64,000 nt of DNA, from positions 3,175,884 to 3,239,883 of the forward strand of contig OU452239.1 in assembly GCA_911728455.2 (NCBI GenBank). The letters run 5' to 3'. The notes under the pieces are model-generated. The model worked only from the letters and a program-made list of their open reading frames with translations, was not told the origin of the DNA and searched no databases. Numbering within the stretch: position 1 is the stretch's first letter; every line of letters begins with the position of its first letter. Source of the stretch: Marthasterias glacialis. Lineage: Eukaryota; Echinodermata; Asteroidea; Forcipulatida; Asteriidae. The translations under genes were made by a program, and so were the position numbers. Positions 33,101 through 43,751 of the stretch are shown here, one piece after another.

Positions 33101-33442
33101 TCTAATCCAATTTAACAAAACTGCTTAAAAAATGTTTATTTGCTAAGTCACAAACAGCATATGCGTACTGCGTTGGCTGGTTACCATTCTCTAGTAAAGT
33201 TGACATCTATCCATGTACCTTATTCACATGACGTCAATTGAGTAGGGCGCCCTCGCCTATAGGTCAAAAGTAGGCTGTTCAAATAATAATGTGCGTTTCC
33301 ATTGTTTAATCATCGATTTACCTGTAAGATGGCGGCTCGATGACATCAATGCATAAGGTCTTTTACTACTCCATCTTTGTTTTTGTATCAATATTCAGGC
33401 AGCCTACCCGGACCAGCAGCAGATGCTGTTTGCGTTGGCTAA
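26615..33442 (+). CDS. Type II membrane protein with extracellular SBP_bac_3 (periplasmic-binding-protein-like) domain, 8 exons
   Basis: Exons are 26615-26933, 27713-27797, 28335-28387, 29146-29280, 29847-30046, 31699-31776, 32600-32813 and 33399-33442, joined at GT/AG in phase. They total 1128 nt (375 residues). Residues 1-66 are polar. One membrane segment (about 67-88, IAVALVVGFIALLLGFMGLA) has no preceding signal peptide, so the C-terminal part is probably outside. From about 118 the sequence follows a type-3 solute-binding protein: a first strand (IWTFAIGDY), GQVKGYNIDVVNAVCKIA, the ligand-clamp-like YRRARTFSFTDA (203-212), GKTIGFLRYY, a hinge-return GEVDAVFISE and a C-terminal helix WWNPALAALIKSPEYQQI. 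Several cysteines suggest extracellular disulfides. No ion-channel segments or glutamate-receptor amino-terminal domain are present. Ligand and role are unknown; an amino-acid-like ligand is inferred from the fold only. Confidence 0.88.
27002..27215. repeat. (AAC)n/(GAC)n microsatellite in intron 1 of the SBP-like gene
   Basis: About 70 triplets, mostly AAC with GAC, CAC and AGC variants, beginning about 70 nt after the exon 1 donor. It produces long poly-Asn, poly-Thr, poly-Val and poly-Leu open frames in all phases; these are not genes. Confidence 0.95.
27220..27620. mobile_element. TTAA-flanked MITE, AGCCCCAGCTCAACATTGG family, copy 1
   Basis: TTAA is followed by AGCCCCAGCTCAACATTGGT, and the other end is GGGCT then TTAA. 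The right inverted repeat is degraded (ACCAGTGGTGAGATTGGGCT). Internal landmarks shared with the other copies are TTTTCGTCTCAGTGAGA and CGCAAATGAAACAACGATAT. It lies in intron 1 of the SBP-like gene. Confidence 0.8.
27852..27983. repeat. Near-perfect hairpin MITE (ACACTCTAAAA termini)
   Basis: The left arm ACACTCTAAAACTAAAGTTA...GACCA pairs with the right arm TGGTC...TTTTTTAGAGTGT. The arms are about 53 nt and the loop about 25 nt. It lies in intron 2 of the SBP-like gene. The AGAGTGT ends resemble the motif repeated in the larger hairpin at 43400-43751. Confidence 0.8.
28018..28097 (-). repeat. SINE tRNA-like head (partial)
   Basis: Minus-strand AGTGTCGTTGCCGAGTGG (A-box) and GTGGGTTCAAATCCC (B-box) match the head of the SINE at 25662-26082. 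The body is missing. Confidence 0.75.
28707..28795. mobile_element. Very short MITE, GAATTGGCGGCTGCAGC family
   Basis: GAATTGGCGGCTGCAGCTGC at the left is mirrored by GTAACCACAGCCGCCAATTC at the right. It is about 90 bp, with an internal TTGATCATCACGTGAAC palindromic core. Confidence 0.7.
28875..29060 (-). repeat. SINE copy (GCATGTGGATTGGGTTTTC family)
   Basis: Minus-strand order GGTTCGAAATCCC, GGCATGTGGATTGGGTTTTC, CCATTCGGGGTTTTCC, CCTCCCACATCTAAAAC matches the copies at 14040-14420. It lies within intron 3 of the SBP-like gene. Confidence 0.75.
30660..31138. mobile_element. TIR element, TAGTCTGGTTCC ends
   Basis: TAGTCTGGTTCC...AGACC at the left is inverted as GGTC...GGAACCAGACTA at the right. 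The flanks CGGCGTGTTTA (left) and CGGCGTGTTA (right) resemble a target duplication of about 10 bp. No coding capacity. It lies in intron 5 of the SBP-like gene. Confidence 0.65.
31270..31626. mobile_element. MITE, AAGCCCCAGCTCAACATTGG family, copy 2 (intact TIRs)
   Basis: AAGCCCCAGCTCAACATTGG and CCAATGTTGAGCTGGGGCTT are exact inverses at the two ends. A TTAA precedes the left end and TTAC replaces it on the right. It lies in intron 5 of the SBP-like gene, about 70 nt upstream of the next exon. Confidence 0.85.
32240..32530 (+). repeat. Probable SINE-like retroposon in intron 6 of the SBP-like gene
   Basis: Starts with a pol-III-like region (GGCGCGGCGGCGTGTGCG, then CCCTGGTTGATTC) followed by a GC-rich body unlike the AT-rich surroundings. 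Only one copy is seen in the window, so the class is inferred. Confidence 0.4.
33217..33362. mobile_element. Short MITE, ACCTTATTCA...TGCATAAGGT family, copy 2
   Basis: Same layout as 18538-18713: ACCTTATTCACATGACGTCA, then GTAGGGCGCCCTCGCC, GTGCGTTTCCATTGTTTAAT, AAGATGGCGGCT and AATGCATAAGGTC. It lies directly before the last exon of the SBP-like gene. Confidence 0.75.
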
Positions 33443-33498
33443 AGGGAAACAGTGGATCAGCCTTCAAATCAACTTTAAAAATAATAATAAGAATAAGT

Positions 33499-33504
33499 AA
33501 TAAA
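33499..33504 (+). promoter_or_regulatory. Candidate polyadenylation signal of the SBP-like gene
   Basis: AATAAA about 57 nt after the TAA stop codon, in a run of several overlapping AATAAA hexamers. Confidence 0.5.
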
Positions 33505-34483
33505 TAAATAAAAGTAAAAATAAAGCTTTCGTTCAACCATCTACAGAAAAAAAAACGGATTTCAGTTTTATCCATGAGAACAGAGACGAACCACAACGAA
33601 CTGCTCGGTTTGTGTAAAAGCAAAACAATAATGACAGAAACTTTTTTTTTTAAATCTTACTTTTAATCGTCGATGGTGTTTAGAGTTTGCAGTAATACAT
33701 AAAAAGATTACCAAATTATTTTAATCAGGAATTATACCAACGTTGATGCACCGCGTTGTTTTCTGTAATATCTTAAAATCGAACTACTTTAAAACTTTAG
33801 GATCAGATATTTCTCTTAAAAATGTTTTAAAAGCTTCTGATTTTAACTTCGGAATCATTTATCGATGTGTTTGTTTTCCTTTCTACACCGAATTTTAGTT
33901 GATCACTAATGATTCATTTTGAGGTAAAAAGCAGGCAGTATTAAATTATACATAATACATGATATAATGTAAACAATAGTGTCGATTTTATCTACCTTAC
34001 CTCACTTTTTCCCCTCTGTTTTATTTTTTTAAATGTTTTTGGTAATTTTTCTATTTTTATTTTAATGAATGTTGTAATTGCTGGACCCCTTTTTTGAAAA
34101 CAGTGTTTTACTGAAGGGTTTATTACCCAGGATAAACAAGAAATAAATAAATAATAATAGAAAAATAATAAATCAGAGTTAATGAGATTACAGTTTAAAT
34201 GATTCTGAAAGTTTGTTCATGAAATTCAAAAAGGTACGTTAATAATTTAATTTGGGCAATATCTGATGTTTCTTTTAATCTATGAAACGAAAACTAGACG
34301 GAACGTTGTTATATAAAAGCTTATCAGTTTGTTGAAATTACTAAATAAGTTTAATTTGAAGTTAATTCAAATAAAAACAAAACTCTCATGTTGATCCCAC
34401 GTCTAGCAACGTAAACACGTTTACTGACTTAGCCTGAACATGCAGTTTAATGCAACCCGTATAATTATAAATATCTAAAAAAA

Positions 34484-34514
<31 letters not shown>

Positions 34515-36128
34515 TAAAAATAAAACAGTAACATAAGTATATCATGTTGTTTTGTTTGTTCTATATAAAAACAAACTCTAGCTTCTATTAAACTGACTCT
34601 AGAGTTTCAGACTGTAGGGCTTAGTTCCAGCACATTGTGACGTTTTTATTAGTGTTTTTCTTGCTGGTCGTGATTATCGCAAATATGCTGGGAATAGCAT
34701 AGGCTACTGCAATAATAAGCTGCGATGAGAATCCAAGCTTGAAGGTATCTCTTATCCCTTGTCAGATATAAGACTTAAGAAAACTGACTAATCTCCAAAA
34801 CCAGAACTTGTATTGCTCGCAAAATTTGTTTTGACGTCACCATAAAAGTTATACTATTCTTGCTAAAGATGCGCTTTATTTTGTTACGAAATAGTATGGC
34901 TATATAGACAAGTCCAAGTCACTCAATCGGGCAAATTTTCTCGTCTACGAATCACCTGAGAATAGTATTAGGTTCAACAGTGTACGGTTTGTAAGACTTA
35001 CAATCTTAGCAAGTCTAATATTAACATTTTACAATGATTTATTCACGACCATTCTGTTATTAGTTTTACCCGATCCATAGTCGGCCAGAACTTGTTTTTG
35101 AAAAAAGATCCAAAGTAAAATAACACCATCAGAAGCATTGTGTCCAACTCCGTACGTTTTTGTTTTGATTTTGGACCGAACTGTAGCACATATTAAAATG
35201 GTAAACAATGAATAACACATTTTATGAATTATTCAAATAAATAAAGTTATTCATCAGAGGACAGCTTCTGAAACTAATGGTTGCAAAGTGTTTACTAATG
35301 ATTTCCAATGCTGTTTTAACATGAATGTTTTTCCCAGGGCCAGTACGTTATTATTAATCTATTAATACCAACATGTGCCAGTCTCTCATACCGAGCGAAG
35401 TCCAATGCACTATGCTATTTCACATTGCCTTGTTTACTGTCTTATGCCCGCCACGGCGCTGTACTTACCCAGCATAAAAGTGAGTCAGTTAACCGAGCCA
35501 GTCTAGCGTGCCGTTAAAAAAAAATACCATTTTGAATACGCCCATTCATGGATAGCGTCCTTTGAATTATAGCGTTACCCGAATTGGTGTGTGGTAATGT
35601 GATCAGTGTGTACATGTATACCTGCCGTGAAATTTGTGTTTGATCGGGATTGGGTTGATACAGGAATAAGGTGTAGTACGTTTCCAATAAAAGTGCCGTT
35701 TTTTTGGTGGAATCTTTCTGGAAGGTAAGTGTTATTTTGTACAGTTCGTGCTGTTGTCGATTATCAGATCATACGTAGATGTGAATGGTGATGGAACATG
35801 CCCCGAAATCATGTGATTTTTACTAGATGTGCAGTGGTGTTACTTTTGATACAGGTGCATTTGAGTTTGTCACTAGGTGGGTGACACGCAAAATACTCTT
35901 TCACAGGCAGTTCGCTCTAGCGTGGCCAATTCTAAAAACGGACCACCAGATCTGCCATTTTATGTCTCTATAATGGGTTTGACCGATGATTGATTGATCA
36001 AATTGTTGAATATCACTTTATAGGCATATAACTCAACATTGAAATAATCAGGTTTCCAGTAACTGCTTATACTTTCTGACTGAGTGACTATCGATGTGAT
36101 TATATTGGTGTTAGCTGAGAACATGGTT
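33505..36128. other. AT-rich intergenic DNA with retroposon tails
   Basis: No coding gene is supported. The segment ending at about 34158 (GGGTTTATTACCCAGGATAA, then AAATAAATAAATAA) looks like the 3' terminus of a LINE. A segment ending in a strong donor (CTGGAAG then GTAAGTGTTA) at 35724 could be a non-coding first exon of a plus-strand transcript, possibly the TRIM gene. Confidence 0.4.
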
Positions 36129-36470
36129 GAAAGCCCCAGCTCAACATTGGTAAAAGGAAAAACAAATGTTCACAGACATGTTAACATAATAGACCTTGCA
36201 TGGTATAAAAAAAAACTAATGACGGTAGAAAACTTTTCTTGAAATATTTCTGTCTGAAATGTTATCGTTTTTAAATAATAAATGAAATAAGATTCAAAAT
36301 TAGTTTCGTCTCAGTGGATACAAAAATGCCAAATGCATTTTTACCGTTTGCTTGCTAATACAGCAACGAGATGAGCTGAAATTTTCACAAGATGTTTTTA
36401 TTATCTTGATTTGTACAAAGAATGGAAGCATTACAGTCAGTTTACCAATGTTGAGCTGGGGTTTTAAAAC
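36129..36470. mobile_element. MITE, AGCCCCAGCTCAACATTGG family, copy 3
   Basis: Left AAAGCCCCAGCTCAACATTG and right CAATGTTGAGCTGGGGTTTT are inverted. TTAA follows the right end after a short T run, and TTGA precedes the left. Internal motifs match copies 1 and 2. Confidence 0.8.
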
Positions 36471-36589
36471 AGCTCCTAGCACTTGTTCTACTTTTTTTCA
36501 TTGAATTAAATTGATTATGTAGTCGGCAAAACATCCTAATTGCGGAACATCACACCAACTTTTTACAAGAACTCAATGAAGATATTTCA

Positions 36590-36745
36590 GTTTTAGACGT
36601 GGGAGGAGAAACCCATTATAGGGTAAACCCGCGCAGCCAGAGAGACTGAAAACCCAATATGCACGACTCCAGTCTAGGAATCTAAACAGGCTTGGGGTCC
36701 TAAAGACTAAAGAGGTTAAGGAAAGAAACCCCTACTGAGCCAACC
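36590..36745 (-). repeat. SINE copy (GCATGTGGATTGGGTTTTC family), diverged
   Basis: The minus strand carries GTGCATATTGGGTTTTCAG and CCTCCCACGTCTAAAAC in the order seen at 14040-14420. Confidence 0.6.
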
Positions 36746-36894
36746 TATGCATAGAGGAAGCTTGTGTGTTTTTGATAAATCCTCTATATTTCAAGTAAGG
36801 CTAGCATGATTGCCAATGAACTTCGTTGACTATGTAAGAAGAAAAACAAAACGATCAATTGCCTTAGGATATAAAGTTCGTAATGTAAACCATT

Positions 36895-37090
36895 TTCGTC
36901 TCAGACCTGATTGTTTCGTTCTTGACAGGGCAAGGACACGAAGGCATTTTCTTCTTGATAAAGGGCACCTCTATATTGAGGAAATTGTAAATTTCTATCG
37001 GATTATTTCAAGGGCACAAAGGCGATTTACCAGGGGCAACGGAGGCAATTGTCTCCGTTGCCTACGTAAGTTTCTGGCCTGTCGTTTGAT
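36895..37090 (+). repeat. Dispersed repeat, inverse of 11310-11500
   Basis: Contains CAGACCTGATTGTTTCGTTC, GGGCAAGGAC, AAGGGCACCTCTATA, CAGGGGCAACGGAGGCAATT in order. This is the reverse complement of the motif series at 11310-11500. It accounts for much of the open frame at 36810-37175, which is therefore not called as a gene. Confidence 0.6.
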
Positions 37091-37099
37091 GAAATGCAT

Positions 37100-39458
37100 C
37101 AACTTTAGAAAAATTGTGTTTGAATCAATTCTCTCTTTCTTTGCAAAGATCTGCAATAATATCACAACATTTTGAAGAGGAACTTTAGTCAGTATATTGC
37201 AGGTGACACAAACAACAAAAAACAATTCCGGAATTCGGGTGAGACTGGTCCATGTAGAGACAGATCCGGGTCTATTTGGATTTGACCAACGCGTGTGTTT
37301 TCAAGTACAAAACATTCCTGTGATCAGTATACTGTTTCATTTAAACATGGTGACCACGAAGGGACATCACACATTTCAAACGTGCATTGAATTTGTCGTT
37401 AACAATGCGCGATTGCCATGTCACTTCAGGACCACCATAGTTCTACATGTCATGCCCTCTCACAAAAAAAAGAAACAAATAGGCCAAGGTTGTTATGATT
37501 TATTCTATAAGGTTTGTGTATAGATCAATGGTGGTGTTATTATTACAAAGACAATATCATCGATTGCCGATGATATTTTCATAGTACGACCGTCATGATC
37601 AGTCATGAGGCAGAACAACCAGTTTCACATTCCTGAGAAATGACTGTCAAATACAGAGCTATTGAGTCATAACAATAATTAGTATGAATGCTAATTATGA
37701 TCTAAGCGAAAAACATTGTTCACCTCGAGTGACGTGGGTTGTAGTTAGATGACAGATCCATTGACTATTGTTTAGCATACACACGCTCATTCATGTGCCT
37801 ATTTTTTCTGTTAGATTATCAAAATGTTTTTCTGTCAAGCAAAAACCAATAAAGACATTTCAGAATGATTCTCTCCACAAATTCATGGTACATTAACTAT
37901 ACAACAAAATACACTGACCACTTCAGGCCGATGTCATTAAAATAATATACATGTATAGGTGATGTCATTAAAGGAAGGTTTGGGCGTTGGATAAATTCGT
38001 CAAATACGGCAAACAGTTTTGAGATCAATAGAACATGATTTGATGGTTAGGAATGGATGACAAACCCTCGGTGATGACTACAATTTAAGGGAAAATGTTT
38101 TGTGAAACGCAAAATTATCGTGGAAAAGACGTAAATCTGTGATGTTCTCCATCAATATATCACGGATCTTTTCGATAGGCTATACCGATTTGGTTTCCAC
38201 GGTTCACGACTATTGGGGAAAATCACATTCAACAAAATCGAAAAGACGTCTTTTCTGGTGTGAGAACTCAGAAATACTTAATTATATCCAAGTTCGTTTT
38301 TCTGCCATAATTAGCTGAGATGCTCAGAGGTAGACCCACCTTTAAGCTTTCATACGGCACGGCTTTTACAAGAAAAAAAATACCATGAAAAAATTAAACA
38401 CCGCCTTATAGGCATACGACGCTAAACCTTTCTAAACATGAATACATTATATAATTTAAGTGACAATTAGTCACATGGTAGCCTTTCTAGTACCTTTAAA
38501 ATATTGGGGCATTTTAATAAGTCTACTCATCCAATTTATTTATGTATAAACTTTAAAATGTAGATACTCATATATTTTATTTCCTTGACTTTGTTTTACT
38601 TTAATAGATTTGATTATGTTTTTATTATTACTTTATATGTGTATAAATATATATTTTTAATATTTGTTTTGATTAAATGACTCCTGTAAGTGGCGGATCA
38701 CCGCTGTTGGATATCAAATAAATAAATAAATATCATAAGTACTCCGAATTCCGAAACATACAGATGAAAGCACTGCACTCGCAAAACTTGCTGTGACTTC
38801 CATCTAATGTTCAAAAGGTACAGCCAGTCTTTTGTAAATTCATTACTTAATGTGCTGAGTTTGTTTTGAATCTTTTTGTTATCTGCAGTACAATTTGGAC
38901 ATTTTCCAAAAAGAAAATACAGAAAATTGTATTTTCCTTGTCTTTGACCTGACTAGCGAGAAAACCTGGTTCTCGTCAGGGGACCCACGGGGCAATTCGA
39001 GCTGACATACGGCCTTGACATTGGAGTCCGTGTCCCTCTCCCTCGGTACTTGCCTTGCTTTTGTTCAGCTACCCACATGTATCTGGAAAAGCTGTTGAGC
39101 ATAAATCAAATAAACGCAGTTGAGTTGAAGGATTGCCATCCCATTCTGTCGATTTGACCCTTTTAGTTTGCTCTCATAATATACGTGTCGAAAATAAACT
39201 GCGGTTTGAACTACTAATGCATTAAACAGAGACAACAAAACAAGTGGGAACTACATTATGTATTTATGCAGAGTCCTACCCAATGATAAACTATTTTGTG
39301 TTCATACAATTTTTTTCAGCGATGTTTGAGCTTTACATGTTGTTTGGAGAAGTAACTGTTTTCATTATTTAGTCTCGCAAATAACATCTGAATCTTTTTT
39401 GGAAGGAGTGTGCTCCGAGAAGAGCCGTTGTTTTTGATGTTTTTGTTGTTTTTGTTGA

Positions 39459-39493
<35 letters not shown>

Positions 39494-40370
39494 CGAGTTT
39501 CGAATAGTGTGCTCGGCTCGTCTTTCTTTTTGACTAATTAATTGACTTTTGTATTTCCATAACTTTATGAGGGCCAATTTCAATCGACCTAATTGTTTGT
39601 GTTTTTCGTCAAAATCATACGTGCCCAATCATTGCTTTAAGTTTAAGTCAACTTTGGCATGGACTCTGTTAAGTCAAAATAAAAATATCAACAAATAAAT
39701 AAATTAAGCAAACAACGATGTCCGATATATGCATCACTATTTTGAATTCAAAAGTTGTATTATAGAAAAAGTAAATGCGTTATAGACAGATTAATTTGAA
39801 TAAAAACAAATCCGTGAATAACTTGTGTTTCACTTTTCAATCTAATGAAATACGTTTTAAACACGGAGGAATGGTTTTAAATGTTGTATAATACATTTAT
39901 TTTTAATTGAATGAGTTTTCAAAGGTAAATATTCGACCTAAACATGAGGTGATGTTTCCGGCTGTTCCTTATTTATGTATTAGTCGGTACGACAGCGGTA
40001 GTGACGAACAGCTCGCTTCCCATACCAGAGTTTTATTGACTCAGTCTGGGGACGTATATTCAGGTTGGATAAGGCCTTTGTGAGAGGAGATTTACCTGAC
40101 AATGGAGCTTGAAAAAAGGGGTCCTGAGCATTCCACAATGAGCATTCATTGAACGCGAGATGTAATTTTGAATGCGAACAAGGACTCCAAAAACTTGAAC
40201 GATAATGGCGAGGACCGCCATTGTATCTGGGAGTTACACGGGTGTTAGCCACATTGGGCCTATGTGGGGTTGGAGGGAGTTGCATGGAATTTAAATAAAT
40301 ATCTTTATTGTCATGAGACTACTTTCGTAACTCGGATATGAAGCCAAACACTCACCGTGATAGATCGGTT
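37100..40370. other. Intergenic DNA, no gene supported
   Basis: Low-complexity AT-rich DNA with a possible LINE 3' tail ending (AAATA)n near 38720 and a (TTG)n microsatellite at 39435-39492. The plus frame at 37197-37523 (108 codons) has no recognisable domain or splice context. Confidence 0.5.
39435..39492. repeat. (TTG)n microsatellite
   Basis: An uninterrupted run of about 13 TTG triplets follows a degenerate T/G-rich tract. It gives the poly-Gln stretch in the minus frame 39365-39628, which is otherwise unsupported. Confidence 0.9.
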
Positions 40371-40377
40371 TTAGGCC

Positions 40378-40627
40378 GAGTCTGAATTGTCGGCTACAGC
40401 TACGGCTACGGCTGGATCGCCGCTTCATCGTGCGTTGAAGTATTAGCCTTTTTGAGATATGATGGACACTATACATGCTATAGGAGTGCACTGTTTGGTT
40501 TGGGTGTATACAGACGAACTTTACCCAAACCTAGTAGTGTCATAGTATTGGGTCTACCATATCTCAAAAATGACTTATAGGACGTCCTTAGCAGCAGACG
40601 CAGCCGTAGTTGCAGCAGCCAATTGTT
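40378..40627. mobile_element. Nested MITEs: GCAGCCGTAG outer, TTAGCCTTTTTGAGATATG inner
   Basis: Outer ends are GAGTCTGAATTGTCGGCTAC...GGCTACGGCT and GCAGCCGTAG...CAGCCAATTGTTC. The inner element (40444-40580) has TTAGCCTTTTTGAGATATGA at the left and ACCATATCTCAAAAATGAC at the right, with TTTGGGTGTATACAGACGAA inside. One MITE has landed in another. Confidence 0.7.
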
Positions 40628-40887
40628 CTAACAACTTCCTGGTTGGGTGCCCTTTCGCATTTTTAGGAAGTAATTAATACTAATGCGGTGGGGTGGTTAG
40701 AGCTAAAAAATGGTCATTATCAAGAGCTGGGTGATCGCCGGGGTTAACATTAACTATGGGAAAGCAAATAAATTGACTATACTATTTATTATCTTAAAAT
40801 GAATATGCATTTACGAATGAGGTTGTACATTACATGTATACGGGGCACCATCGACGTATTTGCACTTTGTCTGCAGATCCAAGCTTA

Positions 40888-41019
40888 GCCTTCTTGAGAT
40901 TGAGATATGGTGGACACATTACAAGTGCACTATTTGGATTGAGCAAATCTGTCTGTATACACCCAACTTAAACAGTGCCCTCACTCATAAGTGTCCGTCA
41001 TATTTCAAAAAAGCTAATT
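40888..41019. mobile_element. MITE, TTAGCCTTTTTGAGATATG family, copy 3
   Basis: TTAGCCTTCTTGAGATTGAG at the left and GTCATATTTCAAAAAAGCTA at the right, with an internal CTGTCTGTATACACCCAA, match copies at 12157 and 40444. Confidence 0.65.
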
Positions 41020-41028
41020 GGGATGTAC

Positions 41029-41298
41029 CCATAGAGTTATAAGAACTAGAGGGCGCACAAACCATGCGAGACGGCCCGACAAGGTGAGCATTTTTGTCCA
41101 TTGAGAAAATGGCGCGGACCATTCATTTACACTGGTCACTCATCCGTCCACACAGCAGCCATTTTCTAAGTGGACATTCGTATGCAAGTGACCTATAGGG
41201 ATTTTCGCCCATGGTGAGTCAGTGGAGTTCCGTGCGTGACATCGCGAGTGCTCCTTCTAGTTCTTATAATAATATACAGTGTAGTATAACTCTATGGA
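41029..41298. mobile_element. TIR element, CCATAGAGTTATAAGAACTA ends
   Basis: The left CCATAGAGTTATAAGAACTA and the right TCTAGTTCTTATAA...ATAACTCTATGG are inverted, the right arm having an extra ATATACAGTGTAGT insertion. The inner halves contain a second pair around AAAATGGCG / GCCATTTT. No coding capacity. Confidence 0.7.
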
Positions 41299-43399
41299 AG
41301 TACCACATACTTTTGACCAATCGTGCATCCCTATCGTCGTGCTCCCTATGCCAATCCCAAATACTTCACGTCATCTCTGAAAAGCACCCAGACTTTTTCA
41401 CCGATGAATCAGTTTGTTTTATTTCAACGGGACTGGACTGAACACGATTGTTACATCAAGATAAAGGTTTAATGAAAGAGATATGAGTTCGTGTTCAAAT
41501 CCAGACACTAGTGCAAGTTTACCCATGATTGGTTGGACAATGGATGAATAATATATAGCCAGCCCGCGTTGTCATACATTGTAGTAAATGCTATTATTAG
41601 TTGGCTTTCATCAAACATTGAGGCAAACAGACAACGGAAGCTATGTGCTCAACTTTGTACAGTGTTGAAGAGCGAGATGAAGCCTGGATTAATAAGGTTC
41701 AAAGTCAACTCTCGGGAAAAAACGGCAAAGTGCGTACCTGGGAGATAACGCGCGAAGTTTGAATCCGGTTCTGTCTGCCTTTCTTCTCATCGATACGAGC
41801 ATCTTTGTGCATATTATTATTCACATCACTTTTTTATTGTAAAATTCTTCAGCCGGCTGTTTATTTTGCCACTAGTGCGTTCACCTTTTTACCATAAATA
41901 AATTACCCGTTGAATGCGCGGCTAATTAATTCTAATGATTTAAGAGCTTTTTCGCAAACAAGTCGACTCGTAAAACAGTCCTACATAATGAAGTTTAATA
42001 TTAAAAACCCACCCTAAAATCAATAATACCCAATGGGTTTAGCTTTGTCCAAAGGTCAGTCAGAAAAAGGCTGTACAGTGGCGCGTCAGAGCTCAAACAT
42101 TCCAAACATTCCATTCATTCAACGACACTGTGTACACAGTCTGTGGTTTTTTTCATGCAGGGAGTGTGCATGCATACCTGGCGCATGCGTGATTGGCAGA
42201 GCATAATTGAAACATAACAGGTGTATGATGATGCCTGGTTTGTCAGTCAGCGCGCCATTGGCGAAGTTGTGACTAATATTGACTGAAATATACCCTGTTT
42301 TGAGGGGTTTCTGGTGTGTAAAAACCTGGTTATTCGGAATAGGAGTTGATTGCCGAGCAAGAGGGAGGTTTCATTTGTGGTACGGTATTGTATATTTCTT
42401 GATTGAATGTTGAATTTTAGCAGTGATGATGTTGCATTTTGGGTGATGTGTGGTATGGTATTATGTGCAAAGCTGCCATGCTCACTTTTTGGCCTGTGTG
42501 CGCATGGAGGGTGTGTGTGTAGAAGAAAAGCTTGCTGGATATAGGCGTTGCCATGGTCCAATGTTGGCAGACGGCTGCGTATTTTGTAATTTGACACGGT
42601 TACAAAACTGATGTTGGGCAATGTCAAGGATAGGGGAGAACTCGTTGTTTTCAGAATTGTCAAATTTTGTTTTGCTTTTTATTATTTTGTATCATCATTT
42701 ATAGGAATTTTACTTCGGTATTCATATGGAATAATGCATCATTGTTTGTGGGATGTGAAGGGTACCATTCTTTCTGTCCTGTAAAATTTCAGAATTGTCT
42801 GGTTTTGTTTTGCTCTATTCTGCCATCATGGCAATTTTACTCAGGAAATAACTTCAAAATGGATGAATAATGTTCATTGTTTTGTGGGGAAGAGTGCATT
42901 TATTTCAACCTCTATCTCTGCTGGATGTTATATTTACCTGATTACATGATTTACCTGCTATTGTTTTTTACTGTTTAATTATTGTTTTGTTTCATAATGT
43001 TTTGTATTGATAAATGATGTTCATTTCTCAATTGTTCATTCTTGCCTGATTACATACATACTTTTGTTTTTTCTGTTTTATTCCTTGTTATGTTTCATAT
43101 TGTTCCTTTATTTACCCGTATGTTTAGCATTCTAAATATATACATATTTCATATTTCTCCATTATCATGCTAGTTTTTGTCTTAATATGTTCATTTAGTT
43201 CTTTCTTTGTTTATTCTATTTTTCTGTTTGTAGCTTGGGTCCATTCCTATTTTTTAATGTACCTACATGTATTCTACAAGCAACATAATTTAGGGGCCCA
43301 TACTTGACAAGCTCTGCTTTCTATGCCCCCCTCCACTTCCAAGCTTCGCTGTAACTCGAATGATTTTTTTCTTTCCATTGTATGATGTATTTTCCCCCA
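41299..43399. other. Intergenic DNA, no gene supported
   Basis: A TATATA run near 41550, followed by a less AT-rich 200 bp (41560-41770), might mark a promoter and untranslated exon for the downstream TRIM gene, but no decisive feature shows it. The 138-codon minus frame at 42247-42663 has no domain. 42700-43300 is T-rich, with repeated TTTTGTTTTGC-like and ATTATTTTGT-like words. Confidence 0.4.
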
Positions 43400-43751
43400 C
43401 TCTCTTAAAGTAAAAGAGTGAAAACATCACTCTCTTGCCCGAGTGGTGGTGTAATTTTCACTCTTTTTAGAGTGCAATTATCTCTAGTTTGCTCTTTTAG
43501 AGTGAAATTAGAGTAAACTTCACTCTGAATCGAGTGAAAAAGAAAATGTTTCCACTCTAAAAAGAAGAGTGGTATGGGGAACAACTCTTTTTAGAGTGGA
43601 AATATTTTCTTTTTCACTCGATTCAGAGTGAACTTCACTCGAATTTCACTCTAAAAGAGCAAACTAGAATGAATTGCACTCTAAAGAGAGTGAAAACCAC
43701 ACCACCACTCCGGCAAGAGAGTGATGTTTTCACTCTTTTACATTAAGAGAG
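43400..43751. repeat. 352-bp hairpin made of ACTCTTTTAGAGTG-type motifs
   Basis: The left arm starts CTCTCTTAAAGTAAAAGAGT and the right arm ends ACTCTTTTACATTAAGAGAG. The arms pair over about 165 nt with a small centre near 43575. Within each arm short palindromes of the form CACTCT...AGAGTG recur. It is probably a non-autonomous foldback element. It lies 770 bp upstream of the first coding exon of the TRIM gene. Confidence 0.85.

Noticed and set aside
36810..37175. 121-codon plus-strand frame
   Set aside because: Overlaps a dispersed repeat present in inverse form at 11310-11500, which explains its apparent conservation.
42247..42663. 138-codon minus-strand frame
   Set aside because: Irregular composition, no domain, no splice context; probably chance in T-rich DNA.
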